A DNA stretch of 64,000 nt from the NCBI GenBank assembly GCA_902794095.1, contig CADBFZ010000005.1, positions 62,001-126,000 of the forward strand, written 5' to 3'. The notes below the pieces were generated by a model that searched no databases, was not told where the DNA came from, and saw nothing but the letters and a program-made list of their open reading frames with translations. The DNA is from an uncultured Lachnospiraceae bacterium. GTDB taxonomy: Bacteria > Bacillota > Clostridia > Lachnospirales > Lachnospiraceae. A program made the translations under genes and the position numbers. How positions within the stretch are numbered: position 1 is the first letter of the stretch; every line of letters begins with the position of its first letter. Shown here in pieces: positions 17,576 through 26,098 of the stretch.

Positions 17576-19156
17576 ATGGCTGAAGAGTATGGGGAAAAGA
17601 GAATATGCTCAGACGAGGGTCCTGACAGAAGGACCTTTATTGCCATAGACTTAAAATCCTTCTATGCATCAGTCGAATGTGTCGAAAGAGGATTTGATCC
17701 TCTTAAAACAAATCTTGTTGTAGCAGATCCCACACGTACCGAGAAAACAATATGCCTTGCAGTATCGCCTTCTCTCAAATCCTACGGTGTATCCGGAAGA
17801 GCAAGGCTTTTTGAAGTTGTGCAAAGAGTCAGGGAGATCAACTCCGCAAGGAAGAGAGCAATCGGCGGCAAAGAATTCTCGGGAAAAAGTTCCTATGACC
17901 CCGATATCAAAAATGACCCGACGCTGGAACTGGGTTATGAAGTTGCACCTCCCCGCATGCGTTATTACATGGAATACAGCGCCAGAATCGTCAGCATATA
18001 TTTAAGATACGTTGCTCCCGAAGATATGCATGTTTACTCCATCGATGAAGTCTTCATGGATGTAACACATTATCTGAAGACATATAAGATGACAGCCCAT
18101 GAACTTGCCATGAAGATGGTTCGAGAAGTTTTATCTGAAACAGGTATCACCGCAACCGCAGGAATCGGCACCAATATGTTCCTGTGCAAGATCGCAATGG
18201 ATATAGTTGCCAAGCACATGCCTGCGGATAAGGACGGCGTAAGAGTTGCGGAGCTTGATGAGAGGAAGTTCCGTCAGATCCTCTGGGATCATAGACCCCT
18301 TACGGACTTTTGGAGGATAGGACACGGAACAGCAAGAAAGCTTGAGAAGAACGGAATGTACACCCTGGGTGATGTGGCAAGATGCTCCGTCGGGGCCAAG
18401 GGTAATCACTACAGTGAAGATCTTCTGTATAAACTTTTCGGAATTAATGCGGAGCTTCTTATAGATCATGCCTGGGGATATGAGCCCTGCGAAATTGCGG
18501 ATGTTAAAGACTATGTTCCTAAGAGCACTTCTATCTCCACAGGCCAGGTTCTTAAATGTCCCTACACTGCCGAGAAGGGACTTCTTATAGTTAAGGAGAT
18601 GACAGAACTTCTTTCGCTTGACCTTGTTAAAAAAGGCCTTGTTACGGACCAGCTGGTTATCTATGTGGGATATGACATCGATAACTTTGCGGACAAAGAA
18701 AGGATGAAGGATTACAAGGGCGAGATCGTAAGGGATTACTACGGAAGACTTGTACCCGCACCGGCAGGCGGAAGTATGAATCTCGGTCATTACACCTCAT
18801 CCACCAGAACACTGGTTCAGACTGCGGCGCAGCTTTATGAAGAGATCATAGACATGAAACTTCTCATAAGACGCGTCAATATAGTTGCAAACCACACTCT
18901 TCCCGAGGAAGAAGGTAAAAAAGAAAACGACAAGGCGGTGGAGTACGTCCAGCTCGATCTTTTTACCGATTATGAGGAAGAAACCAGGATCAGGGAGGAG
19001 AACAAAGAGGAAGAGGAGAAGGACAGAAGGCTTCAGGAAGCGGTGCTTAATATTCAGCAAAAATACGGTAAAAATGCTATACTAAAGGGCATGAATCTCG
19101 AGGAAGGCGCAATGACTGCAGAGAGGAACGGTCAGGTAGGAGGGCACAAAGCGTGA
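17576..19156 (+). CDS. Y-family (UmuC/UvrX-type) translesion DNA polymerase
   Basis: The 526-residue error-prone polymerase copies damaged DNA. The catalytic motifs are AIDLKSFYASVE (about residues 22-33) and YSIDEVFMD (about 152-160). Helix-hairpin-helix and little-finger regions follow, and QLDLF at 459-463 is a canonical beta-clamp binding motif. A charged, partly coiled C-terminal tail (470-526) has no family motif I know. The small gene at 19153 overlaps its stop by four bases, an arrangement common for UvrX-type polymerases. There is no Shine-Dalgarno before the ATG; TAGAAT at 17564-17569 ends six bases upstream, so a leaderless transcript is possible. No LexA site was seen. Confidence 0.92.
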   Translation: MAEEYGEKRICSDEGPDRRTFIAIDLKSFYASVECVERGFDPLKTNLVVADPTRTEKTICLAVSPSLKSYGVSGRARLFEVVQRVREINSARKRAIGGKEFSGKSSYDPDIKNDPTLELGYEVAPPRMRYYMEYSARIVSIYLRYVAPEDMHVYSIDEVFMDVTHYLKTYKMTAHELAMKMVREVLSETGITATAGIGTNMFLCKIAMDIVAKHMPADKDGVRVAELDERKFRQILWDHRPLTDFWRIGHGTARKLEKNGMYTLGDVARCSVGAKGNHYSEDLLYKLFGINAELLIDHAWGYEPCEIADVKDYVPKSTSISTGQVLKCPYTAEKGLLIVKEMTELLSLDLVKKGLVTDQLVIYVGYDIDNFADKERMKDYKGEIVRDYYGRLVPAPAGGSMNLGHYTSSTRTLVQTAAQLYEEIIDMKLLIRRVNIVANHTLPEEEGKKENDKAVEYVQLDLFTDYEEETRIREENKEEEEKDRRLQEAVLNIQQKYGKNAILKGMNLEEGAMTAERNGQVGGHKA

Positions 19157-19362
19157 GTAAGGATTACAGTGACATTATTAATCTTCCGGTCCACGAGCCT
19201 GACCCTGTTAAACATCCCAGGATGAGCAGGCAGGCAAGGGCAGCGCAGTTTGCTCCCTTTGCGGCACTTACGGGATTTGAACAGGTGGTAGATGATGCCG
19301 CCGAGGATGTTATGAACAAAGTGATTAATGAGACGGTCTTTGAGGATATCGAAGACATCTGA
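19153..19362 (+). CDS. Small YolD-like partner of the Y-family polymerase
   Basis: The 69-residue acidic protein starts at a GTG that overlaps the polymerase stop (GTGA). It contains RMSRQARAAQFAPFAALTGF (about residues 23-42), the recognisable core of small proteins encoded directly after Y-family polymerases in Firmicutes. YolD-like proteins are thought to accompany UvrX/DinB polymerases, but their activity is not defined. Translation is probably coupled to the polymerase gene. Confidence 0.75.
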   Translation: MSKDYSDIINLPVHEPDPVKHPRMSRQARAAQFAPFAALTGFEQVVDDAAEDVMNKVINETVFEDIEDI

Positions 19363-19386
19363 TTTCTTAAGAAGGAGATTACTGTT

Positions 19387-21840
19387 ATGCCCACACCAAA
19401 CGGTAGATCAAGAAATGTAACCGGTCCCGGAAAGGGAGTTGCCAGAAGAGGATCCGGCCTGGGAACAGGTCCCGTAGGTTCCGGAAGTTTCGGAGGAGGT
19501 TCCAATCATTCAAGCGGATCGGGCCTGGGAACGGAGCCAAGACCCGGTCAGGGACGCCCGAGCGGTCATTACGGAGCCCCCGGAAGATCCGGTGGAGGCG
19601 GATTTGGCGGAAACAGCAGATTCATAGCTGCCATCTGTTTTGTTTTACTCGTACTATTCAAGATAGCTTCCGCGTACAGCCATCAATCAACTAATCCCAC
19701 TTCTTCGGAAATATTGCAGAATGCGGGAAACCTTCAGCCCACCAATCCTATCTCGGATCTGCTCAGCGGATGGTCTTCTCCTTATGCGGCGGCTTTAACC
19801 AACACTTCAAGTGACTGGGGCCCGGATAAGAATACCGGAGTTTTGGACAGATCTGTTTCTCCCGAGGCAAGAGAGAAATATACCACCATCCTCGGTGACG
19901 GGCAGGATGTAATTACCATAATGGTATATATGTGCGGAACCGACCTTGAATCAAAGGCGGGAATGGCATCAAACGATCTTGCGGAGATGGCTAAAGCAAA
20001 TCTTTCTGATAACGTTAATGTCATCGTATATACCGGCGGATGCAAGAACTGGAAGAACAGTACCATATCTTCATCCGTAAATCAGATCTACAGAGTAATC
20101 GGTGGCGGTAAGATCGAGTGCCTTGAGGCTGATATGGGCACCGGAGCAATGACCGATCCCGCAACCCTTACAAGCTTCATCGATTATGCTGCCAAGAATT
20201 ATCCCGCCAACAGAAACATGCTTATCTTCTGGGATCACGGCGGCGGATCTGTTTCCGGATACGGATATGATGAGAAGAATCCCACCGCGGGTTCAATGGA
20301 TCTTGCGGAAATCGATTCCGCTCTTTCCAAGGCAGGACTTAAGTATGACTTCATCGGTTTTGATGCATGCCTCATGGCAACCGTTGAGACCGACCTTATG
20401 GCATGTGAGTATGCCGATTACCTGATCGGTTCCGAAGAGACCGAACCCGGTATCGGCTGGTATTACACAAACTGGCTCAATGAGCTTTCTAAGAATCCTT
20501 CAATGGAGACCATTGAAATCGGAAAGCTGATCATCGATGATTTCGTTGATACTTGTACCAAGCAGTGCAGAGGACAGAAGACCACTCTTTCCATCGTTGA
20601 CCTGGCAGAACTTCAGGAGACCATCCCCGATGAGTTCAAGGCATTTTGCGTGGGCACTCAGGAGATGATCGCAGACGGTGAATACAAAGCCGTTGCCGAT
20701 GCAAGAACCGGTTCAAGAGAATTTGCCACATCTTCAAGAATCGACCAGATCGACCTTGTGGATTTCGCACAGGGTATAGGAAGCGATGAAGGTAACGCGC
20801 TGGCTAAGGCGGTACTTTCCGCGGTCAAGTATAACCGTACTTCATCATCCATGACCAATGCATATGGCATTTCGATTTATTTTCCGTATAACAGTAAGTC
20901 GGCCAAAGTAACTCAGGCGATCAACACCTTCGATCGTTTGGGAATCGGAGACGAGTATTCGGATTGTATCAGGGAGTTTGCTTCACTTGAGGCTTCCGGA
21001 CAGGCAGTCGTAAATCAGGGAAGCGCACCTGCAAATCCTCTTTCACTTTTGACGGGAGGATCCGCATCATCGGTATACGGTTCACTGCCTTCACTGTCTT
21101 CGGCATCCGATATGCTTACACTGATCTCATCACTTGCTTCTTCGGATCTTGGAAGCGGAAGAGCTATGTCAGATCAGGAGACTGCGGATTACATTGCCGC
21201 AAATCACTTCAATCCGTCGGTTCTTCACTGGATGAATGACACTACCAGAACTTATATCCCCATCACCACAGATCAGTGGGAGTATGTTAATTCCCTTGCG
21301 CTTGCAATGTATTACGATGACGGAGAGGGATATATCGATCTCGGACTCGATAACATCTTCCAGATAGATCCTCTCGGATACCTGGTTGCTGACGTAGACG
21401 GATCGTGGTTCTCGATTGACGATCAGCCCGTTGCCTTCTATGTAACCGATTCTTATATGGTAGGTGAAGAGCAGATAACCGTAGCCTACGTACCCGCTTT
21501 CTTAAACGGAGAGCAGGTTAAATTGGAGATAATTTTTGACGGACAGCACCCCGACGGATATATCGCAGGTGCACGCATCGATTACAAGGATACGGACAAC
21601 GAGACCGAAGCAAGACTTATCGAGCTTCAGGCCGGCGATAAGATTGATTTTATCTGCGACTACTATACATATGACGGCGAGTATATAGACAGCTATTATC
21701 TCGGAGAGCAGCTTATCGTTAAGGACCCCGATGATATAAAACTCAGCTACACATATGTGGACGGTGACTATCTTGCAATGTACAAATTCACCGATATCTA
21801 CGGCGGCGAATACTGGACTGAGGTAGTGCCCGAAGACTGA
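19387..21840 (+). CDS. Membrane-anchored clostripain (peptidase family C11)
   Basis: This 817-residue cysteine peptidase has a Gly/Ser/Arg-rich N-terminus (residues 1-77), one membrane segment at about 79-97, and then an extracellular C11 domain beginning near DVITIMVYMCGTDLES. The catalytic dyad is H284 in FWDHGGG and C328 in GFDACLM. Further C11 features (YGISIYFPY near 490) follow, and the C-terminal 250 residues form additional beta-rich sequence. The N-terminus has no cleavable signal, so the protein is probably a type II membrane protein with its low-complexity tail in the cytoplasm. It follows the YolD-like gene by 24 bases with AAGGAG, so it could be cotranscribed with it. Confidence 0.9.
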   Translation: MPTPNGRSRNVTGPGKGVARRGSGLGTGPVGSGSFGGGSNHSSGSGLGTEPRPGQGRPSGHYGAPGRSGGGGFGGNSRFIAAICFVLLVLFKIASAYSHQSTNPTSSEILQNAGNLQPTNPISDLLSGWSSPYAAALTNTSSDWGPDKNTGVLDRSVSPEAREKYTTILGDGQDVITIMVYMCGTDLESKAGMASNDLAEMAKANLSDNVNVIVYTGGCKNWKNSTISSSVNQIYRVIGGGKIECLEADMGTGAMTDPATLTSFIDYAAKNYPANRNMLIFWDHGGGSVSGYGYDEKNPTAGSMDLAEIDSALSKAGLKYDFIGFDACLMATVETDLMACEYADYLIGSEETEPGIGWYYTNWLNELSKNPSMETIEIGKLIIDDFVDTCTKQCRGQKTTLSIVDLAELQETIPDEFKAFCVGTQEMIADGEYKAVADARTGSREFATSSRIDQIDLVDFAQGIGSDEGNALAKAVLSAVKYNRTSSSMTNAYGISIYFPYNSKSAKVTQAINTFDRLGIGDEYSDCIREFASLEASGQAVVNQGSAPANPLSLLTGGSASSVYGSLPSLSSASDMLTLISSLASSDLGSGRAMSDQETADYIAANHFNPSVLHWMNDTTRTYIPITTDQWEYVNSLALAMYYDDGEGYIDLGLDNIFQIDPLGYLVADVDGSWFSIDDQPVAFYVTDSYMVGEEQITVAYVPAFLNGEQVKLEIIFDGQHPDGYIAGARIDYKDTDNETEARLIELQAGDKIDFICDYYTYDGEYIDSYYLGEQLIVKDPDDIKLSYTYVDGDYLAMYKFTDIYGGEYWTEVVPED

Positions 21841-21861
21841 TGACAGGAAGTTTTGCTTTCC

Positions 21862-21890
21862 TTGTTTAGCGCGATAAAGTATGTTAAAAT
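21862..21890 (+). promoter_or_regulatory. Sigma-A promoter for degV operon
   Basis: TTGTTT at 21862-21867 and TAAAAT at 21885-21890 are 17 bases apart, with the start near 21897. It lies between the clostripain stop and the DegV gene. Confidence 0.7.
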
Positions 21891-21930
21891 TTTTTAGTAC
21901 TGTACAACTCATAACGGAGGATTAATTAAG

Positions 21931-22818
21931 GTGAGTGCTTTTCAATTAACCTGTTGTTCCACAAGCGATCTTTCGCATGAATATTTTGAAAAAAGAAACA
22001 TCGGAGTAATCTATTTCCATTTCGAGCTCGGCGGAAACGATTATCCCGATGATATGGGAAAAACCGTACCTCCCAAGGAACTTTTTAAGAGGATGATCGA
22101 CGGTGAAGAGACCAAGACCAGCCAGGTAACCATGGGCGAGTACATCGAGTTTTTCGAGCCCATTTTAAAAGAAGGAAAGGACATCCTTCACATTGCATTC
22201 TCAAGCGGTCTTTCGGGATCATTTAATTCCGCAAGACTTGCCATGGAGGAGCTTGCTCCCAAGTATCCCGACAGAAAGATTTATGTAGTCGATTCACTTG
22301 CTGCTTCAACCGGACACGGACTTGTGGTCGATAAGGCAGCAGACCTTCGTGATGAAGGAAAGAGCATCGATGAAGTAAGGGACTGGGTGGAAGCCAACAA
22401 GAACAAGGCTCATCACTGGTTCTTCTCAACCGACCTTACCTTCTATATCAGAGGCGGAAGAGTCAGCAAGACCGCAGGTGCCATCGGTACCGTACTCGGC
22501 ATTTGCCCCCTTCTTAATGTTAATGATGAAGGAAAGCTCATTCCCAGAGAGAAGATCAGAGGCAAGAAGAAAGTTACCAAGCGTATCGTAGAGATGATGG
22601 AAGCTCACGCTCAGGACGGACTCGATTATTCGGGCAAAGTATTCATCAGCAATTCCGATTGCTATGAGGATGCAAGAGCCGTTGCGGATCTTATCGAAGA
22701 GAAGTTCACCAAGATGGACGGCAAGGTACAGATCTATGATATCGGTGCCACCATCGGAAGCCATACCGGTCCCGGAACAGTTGCATTGTTCTTCTGGGGC
22801 GATGAGAGAGTAAGATAA
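21931..22818 (+). CDS. DegV family fatty-acid-binding protein
   Basis: The 295-residue DegV/FakB-type protein binds a fatty acid and presents it to the FakA kinase. Family markers are TCCSTSDLSHEY near the N-terminus, KTSQVTMGEYIEFF, and IAFSSGLSGSFNSA (about residues 88-101), followed by GRVSKTAGAIGTVLGICPLL near 180-200; the Ser/Gly-rich loop contacts the fatty-acid carboxylate. It starts at a GTG behind ACGGAGG, and is the first gene of a tight group with the papain-like gene, L-lactate dehydrogenase and the symporter. No functional link to those neighbours is obvious. Confidence 0.92.
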   Translation: MSAFQLTCCSTSDLSHEYFEKRNIGVIYFHFELGGNDYPDDMGKTVPPKELFKRMIDGEETKTSQVTMGEYIEFFEPILKEGKDILHIAFSSGLSGSFNSARLAMEELAPKYPDRKIYVVDSLAASTGHGLVVDKAADLRDEGKSIDEVRDWVEANKNKAHHWFFSTDLTFYIRGGRVSKTAGAIGTVLGICPLLNVNDEGKLIPREKIRGKKKVTKRIVEMMEAHAQDGLDYSGKVFISNSDCYEDARAVADLIEEKFTKMDGKVQIYDIGATIGSHTGPGTVALFFWGDERVR

Positions 22819-22834
22819 TTTCAGGAGCAAATCA

Positions 22835-23503
22835 TTGCAGGGCAAAACATATTCTTTGAAAAAAGAGTACAGTGCAGGATCCCAGATGTGGTTTTCCACG
22901 GAAACCAAACTGGACAATAATATCCGCAAATGCAGTTGCGGAGTAATTGCCTTGCATGACCTTGCCCAGTACAAAGGATATATTAAGACGCCCAAAGGGC
23001 GTGACGAATATAAGGAGCAGATCCGTAAGATGCGAAAGGGCGGCATGTATGTCGTCCCGCGTCTCGGCATTGCTCCTTATTATTATCCCCTTTTGTGTAA
23101 TCAATACCTGATCAGACACAAAGTGGGGTTAAGAGTCGGCTGGGGACATACGGCAAGAAACCAGCTTCGAAAGAAGGCGGCGGATATCAAAAAACTTCTT
23201 GAAGACGATTATCCCGTTATCTTCGCAGCAGGCCCCCGTTATCCTTTTATTTTCAAAAATAAAACGATCCCCCTTTACACCGCAGACAGGTCGAAAGCTA
23301 TTAAGACGGTTAAATCTCATTACATGACCGTGCTTGCGGTTATAGAAGATGGCGATGACATATGGCTCAAAGTCGCTTCCTGGGGAGATATCTATTGCAT
23401 CAAGCTTAAGGATATGGTCGATTATTCGAAGTATGCATATCCTTTTACTACAAGGTTCTACAAAATCTATGAGAAAAAAAGGAGGAAATCAAATGGCAGT
23501 TGA
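22835..23503 (+). CDS. Putative papain-like (C39-type fold) cysteine protein
   Basis: I recognise no named family for this 222-residue protein. It starts with TTG at 22835, behind CAGGAG. The order of motifs suits a papain-like fold: KCSCGVIAL near residues 31-40 (candidate nucleophile Cys before Gly and an aliphatic helix), DDYPVIFAAGP near 125-136, SHYMTVLAVI near 165-175 (candidate His) and ASWGDIYCI near 184 (candidate third residue). There is no signal peptide, so it would act in the cytoplasm. Its 3' end overlaps the L-lactate dehydrogenase start by 11 bases, and it supplies that gene's AAAGGAGG site. Function is unknown. Confidence 0.72.
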   Translation: MQGKTYSLKKEYSAGSQMWFSTETKLDNNIRKCSCGVIALHDLAQYKGYIKTPKGRDEYKEQIRKMRKGGMYVVPRLGIAPYYYPLLCNQYLIRHKVGLRVGWGHTARNQLRKKAADIKKLLEDDYPVIFAAGPRYPFIFKNKTIPLYTADRSKAIKTVKSHYMTVLAVIEDGDDIWLKVASWGDIYCIKLKDMVDYSKYAYPFTTRFYKIYEKKRRKSNGS

Positions 23504-24437
23504 TACCAGAAAAGTAGCTCTTATAGGTTGTGGTTTTGTAGGAAGTGCTTCGGCGTTTGCGATTATGCAGAGCGGTCTGTTTTCCGAGATGGTTCTTATC
23601 GATGCAAATACCGACAAGGCAGAAGGTGAAGCACTCGACATAGCACACGGACTTTCATATGCAAAGCCCATGCAGATCTATGCCGGCAAATACGAAGACA
23701 TCGCAGATGCTGCGATCATAGTTATCTCCGCAGGCGCTAATCAGAAGCCCGGAGAGACAAGACTCGATCTTGTCAAAAAGAATATTTCTATTTTCAGATC
23801 GATCATGGGAGAACTTAATCGCGTAAAGGTTGAGGGTATCCTTCTTATCGTTGCAAATCCCGTTGATATCTTAACTGCTGCGGCTCAGAAACTTTCGGGT
23901 CTTCCCGAGAACAGAGTATTCGGATCCGGTACCGTTCTTGATACCGCAAGATTTAAATATCTCCTCGGTGAGCATCTCGATGTAGATGCAAGAAACGTAC
24001 ACGCATTCATCCTCGGTGAGCACGGAGACAGTGAGATTGCTGTTTGGTCCAGTGCCAATATCTCCGGTATTCCCGTAAACGAATTCTGTGAGCTTAAGGG
24101 TCATTACGATCATGAAAAGGCTATGAAAGAAATCGCAGACAACGTTAAGAATGCGGCTTATGAGATCATTCAGAAGAAACAGGCTACATATTACGGCATC
24201 GCCATGAGCGTCAGAAGAATCTGCGAAGCCGTTATAAGGGATGAGAAATCGATCCTTCCCGTTTCGCGTATGCTCCACGGAGAGTACGGTTTGGACGGAA
24301 TGGCTCTTTCACTTCCCGCTATAGTCGGAAGAGGCGGCGTTGAGGCTCCCGTTCCCGCCAAACTTTCCGATGAGGAACTTGCAGCACTCAGAAAATCGGG
24401 AGAGACACTTAAGGCAATTTTGGACGAGAATCTTTGA
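23493..24437 (+). CDS. ldh: L-lactate dehydrogenase
   Basis: The 314-residue NAD-dependent enzyme interconverts pyruvate and L-lactate. The real start is the ATG at 23493, behind AAAGGAGG, inside the end of the preceding gene. The dinucleotide loop is IGCGFVGSAS (about residues 10-19), NPVD is near 122, DTARFKY near 150 carries the substrate-binding Arg, and LGEHGDSE has the catalytic His (H177). Malate dehydrogenase is less likely given GEHGDSE with the LDH-type loop ANQKPGETR. The downstream symporter begins 17 bases later. With the D-specific enzyme at 16520, the organism appears able to make both lactate isomers. Confidence 0.94.
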   Translation: MAVDTRKVALIGCGFVGSASAFAIMQSGLFSEMVLIDANTDKAEGEALDIAHGLSYAKPMQIYAGKYEDIADAAIIVISAGANQKPGETRLDLVKKNISIFRSIMGELNRVKVEGILLIVANPVDILTAAAQKLSGLPENRVFGSGTVLDTARFKYLLGEHLDVDARNVHAFILGEHGDSEIAVWSSANISGIPVNEFCELKGHYDHEKAMKEIADNVKNAAYEIIQKKQATYYGIAMSVRRICEAVIRDEKSILPVSRMLHGEYGLDGMALSLPAIVGRGGVEAPVPAKLSDEELAALRKSGETLKAILDENL

Positions 24438-24454
24438 GCGGAGGGTAGTTTTAC

Positions 24455-25972
24455 ATGGCATTGTCACAGATCTGTATTTTGGCGGTAATCATTCTTTATC
24501 TTCTTTTTGTACTGTTCGTGGGAATCAAGTTTTCCAAGACGAATAAGACAACCGAGGATTATTATCTCGGTGGAAGAAAACTCGGGCCCCTTGTAACAGC
24601 GATGAGTGCGGAAGCGTCCGACATGAGTTCCTGGCTTCTTCTTGGAATTCCCGGACTTGCATATGCTTCCGGTCTTGCGGATCCTTTCTGGACTTCACTG
24701 GGACTTGCAATCGGAACATATTTTAACTGGCTCATTGTTGCAAAGAAGCTTAGAAGATACAGCCAGATCAACAACTCGGCGACAATCCCCGCTTTCTTTT
24801 CCAACAGATTCGGTGATGATAAGAATATCCTGTCACTGATCTCGGCACTTGTTATCATCATCTTCTTCGTACCTTATACCGCCAGCGGCTTCTCAGCTTG
24901 CGGAAAGCTCTTCAACTCACTCTTCGGAGTTGATTACATGGTTGCAATGATCATCTTCGCACTTGTAATCATTGCATACACCACTCTCGGCGGATTCCTT
25001 GCGGCATCCACCACAGACCTTATTCAGAGCATCATCATGACCATCGCACTTGCTACGATCCTTTTCTACGGAGCTTCGCAGGCAGGCGGATGGGGCGCTG
25101 TTTTCGATAATGCAAAGAGCTTTGCCGGATACCTTGATTTCAACCATATGGTTTCAGGTGATGGGGTAGCTCCTTACAACCTTCTTACCAAGATCTCCAC
25201 AATGGCTTGGGGACTCGGATATTTCGGAATGCCCCATATTCTCCTCAGATTCATGGCAATCGAGAAGGAAGAGAAGCTTTCACTTTCCAGAAGGATTGCA
25301 AGCATCTGGGTTGTAATCGCAATGTTTACCGCGATCATCATCGGATTTATCGCAAGAGCAATGAGTGCTAACGGCGCTATCGAAGTCCTTGACGATCCCG
25401 AGACCGCAATTATCAAGATTTCAGAACTTCTTTCATCCCACGGAGTATTCACCGCATGCGTTGCCGGACTTATCCTTGCGGGAATCCTGGCAGCTACCAT
25501 GTCCACAGCAGATTCACAGCTTCTTGCGGCAGCATCCAGTGCTTCGGATGACATTTACGGTAAGTTCTTTGCAAAGGGTCAGGATAACAAGAAGAACATG
25601 CTTATCGCAAGAATCGCCGTTGTTGTTATGTCGGTAATCGCTCTTTTCATTGCAGCGGACCCCGACAGTTCTGTTTTCCAGATCGTATCCTTCGCATGGG
25701 CAGGCTTCGGAGCTGCTTTCGGACCTCTTATGATTCTCGCTCTGTTTTGGAAGAGAACCAATAAGTACGGTGCACTTGCCGGAATGATCAGCGGAGGCGT
25801 CATGATCTTCGTATGGAAGTTCCTGGTTAAGCCCATTGGCGGAGTATTCGGAATATACGAGCTTTTCCCCGGATTTATCGTATCCCTCATCTTTATCGTG
25901 GTTGTCAGCCTCATGACCCCCGCTCCCGAGGGCAAAATTATCGAAGATTTCGAGAAGGCATCGGAAAATTGA
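24455..25972 (+). CDS. Sodium:solute symporter, PutP-like (SSS family)
   Basis: This 505-residue polytopic protein of about 13 membrane segments matches the SSS family. Markers are the N-terminal YYLGGRKLGPLVTAMSAEASDMSSW block (about residues 33-57) and the sodium-site region LAGILAATMSTADSQLL (about 343-359). The closest style is the Na+/proline symporter PutP, but SSS members also carry pantothenate, monocarboxylates and sugars, and the adjacent L-lactate dehydrogenase leaves a carboxylate substrate possible. It is the last gene of the degV group; the hairpin at 26033-26075 may end the transcript. Confidence 0.88.
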   Translation: MALSQICILAVIILYLLFVLFVGIKFSKTNKTTEDYYLGGRKLGPLVTAMSAEASDMSSWLLLGIPGLAYASGLADPFWTSLGLAIGTYFNWLIVAKKLRRYSQINNSATIPAFFSNRFGDDKNILSLISALVIIIFFVPYTASGFSACGKLFNSLFGVDYMVAMIIFALVIIAYTTLGGFLAASTTDLIQSIIMTIALATILFYGASQAGGWGAVFDNAKSFAGYLDFNHMVSGDGVAPYNLLTKISTMAWGLGYFGMPHILLRFMAIEKEEKLSLSRRIASIWVVIAMFTAIIIGFIARAMSANGAIEVLDDPETAIIKISELLSSHGVFTACVAGLILAGILAATMSTADSQLLAAASSASDDIYGKFFAKGQDNKKNMLIARIAVVVMSVIALFIAADPDSSVFQIVSFAWAGFGAAFGPLMILALFWKRTNKYGALAGMISGGVMIFVWKFLVKPIGGVFGIYELFPGFIVSLIFIVVVSLMTPAPEGKIIEDFEKASEN

Positions 25973-26032
25973 CGAATTCGGCACTTGTGTATTCATTTCT
26001 TTAAATTTATACTGTATACATAGCGTTATAAG

Positions 26033-26075
26033 TAAGGGTAAGAATAAATCGGTTTTATTTCTTACCCTTCTTTTA
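26033..26075 (+). terminator. Terminator-like hairpin upstream of chemoreceptor gene
   Basis: The stem AAGGGTAAGAA (from 26034) pairs with TTCTTACCCTT (to about 26070), then CTTTTAT. It could end the symporter transcript. It stands only 24 bases before the next start codon, leaving no room for a promoter between them, so it may act as an attenuator or processing site. A possible promoter lies before it: TTGTGT at 25985-25990 and TATACT at 26009-26014, spacing 18. Confidence 0.65.
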
Positions 26076-26098
26076 TCTCAAAAAGAGAGGTGCTTTAA

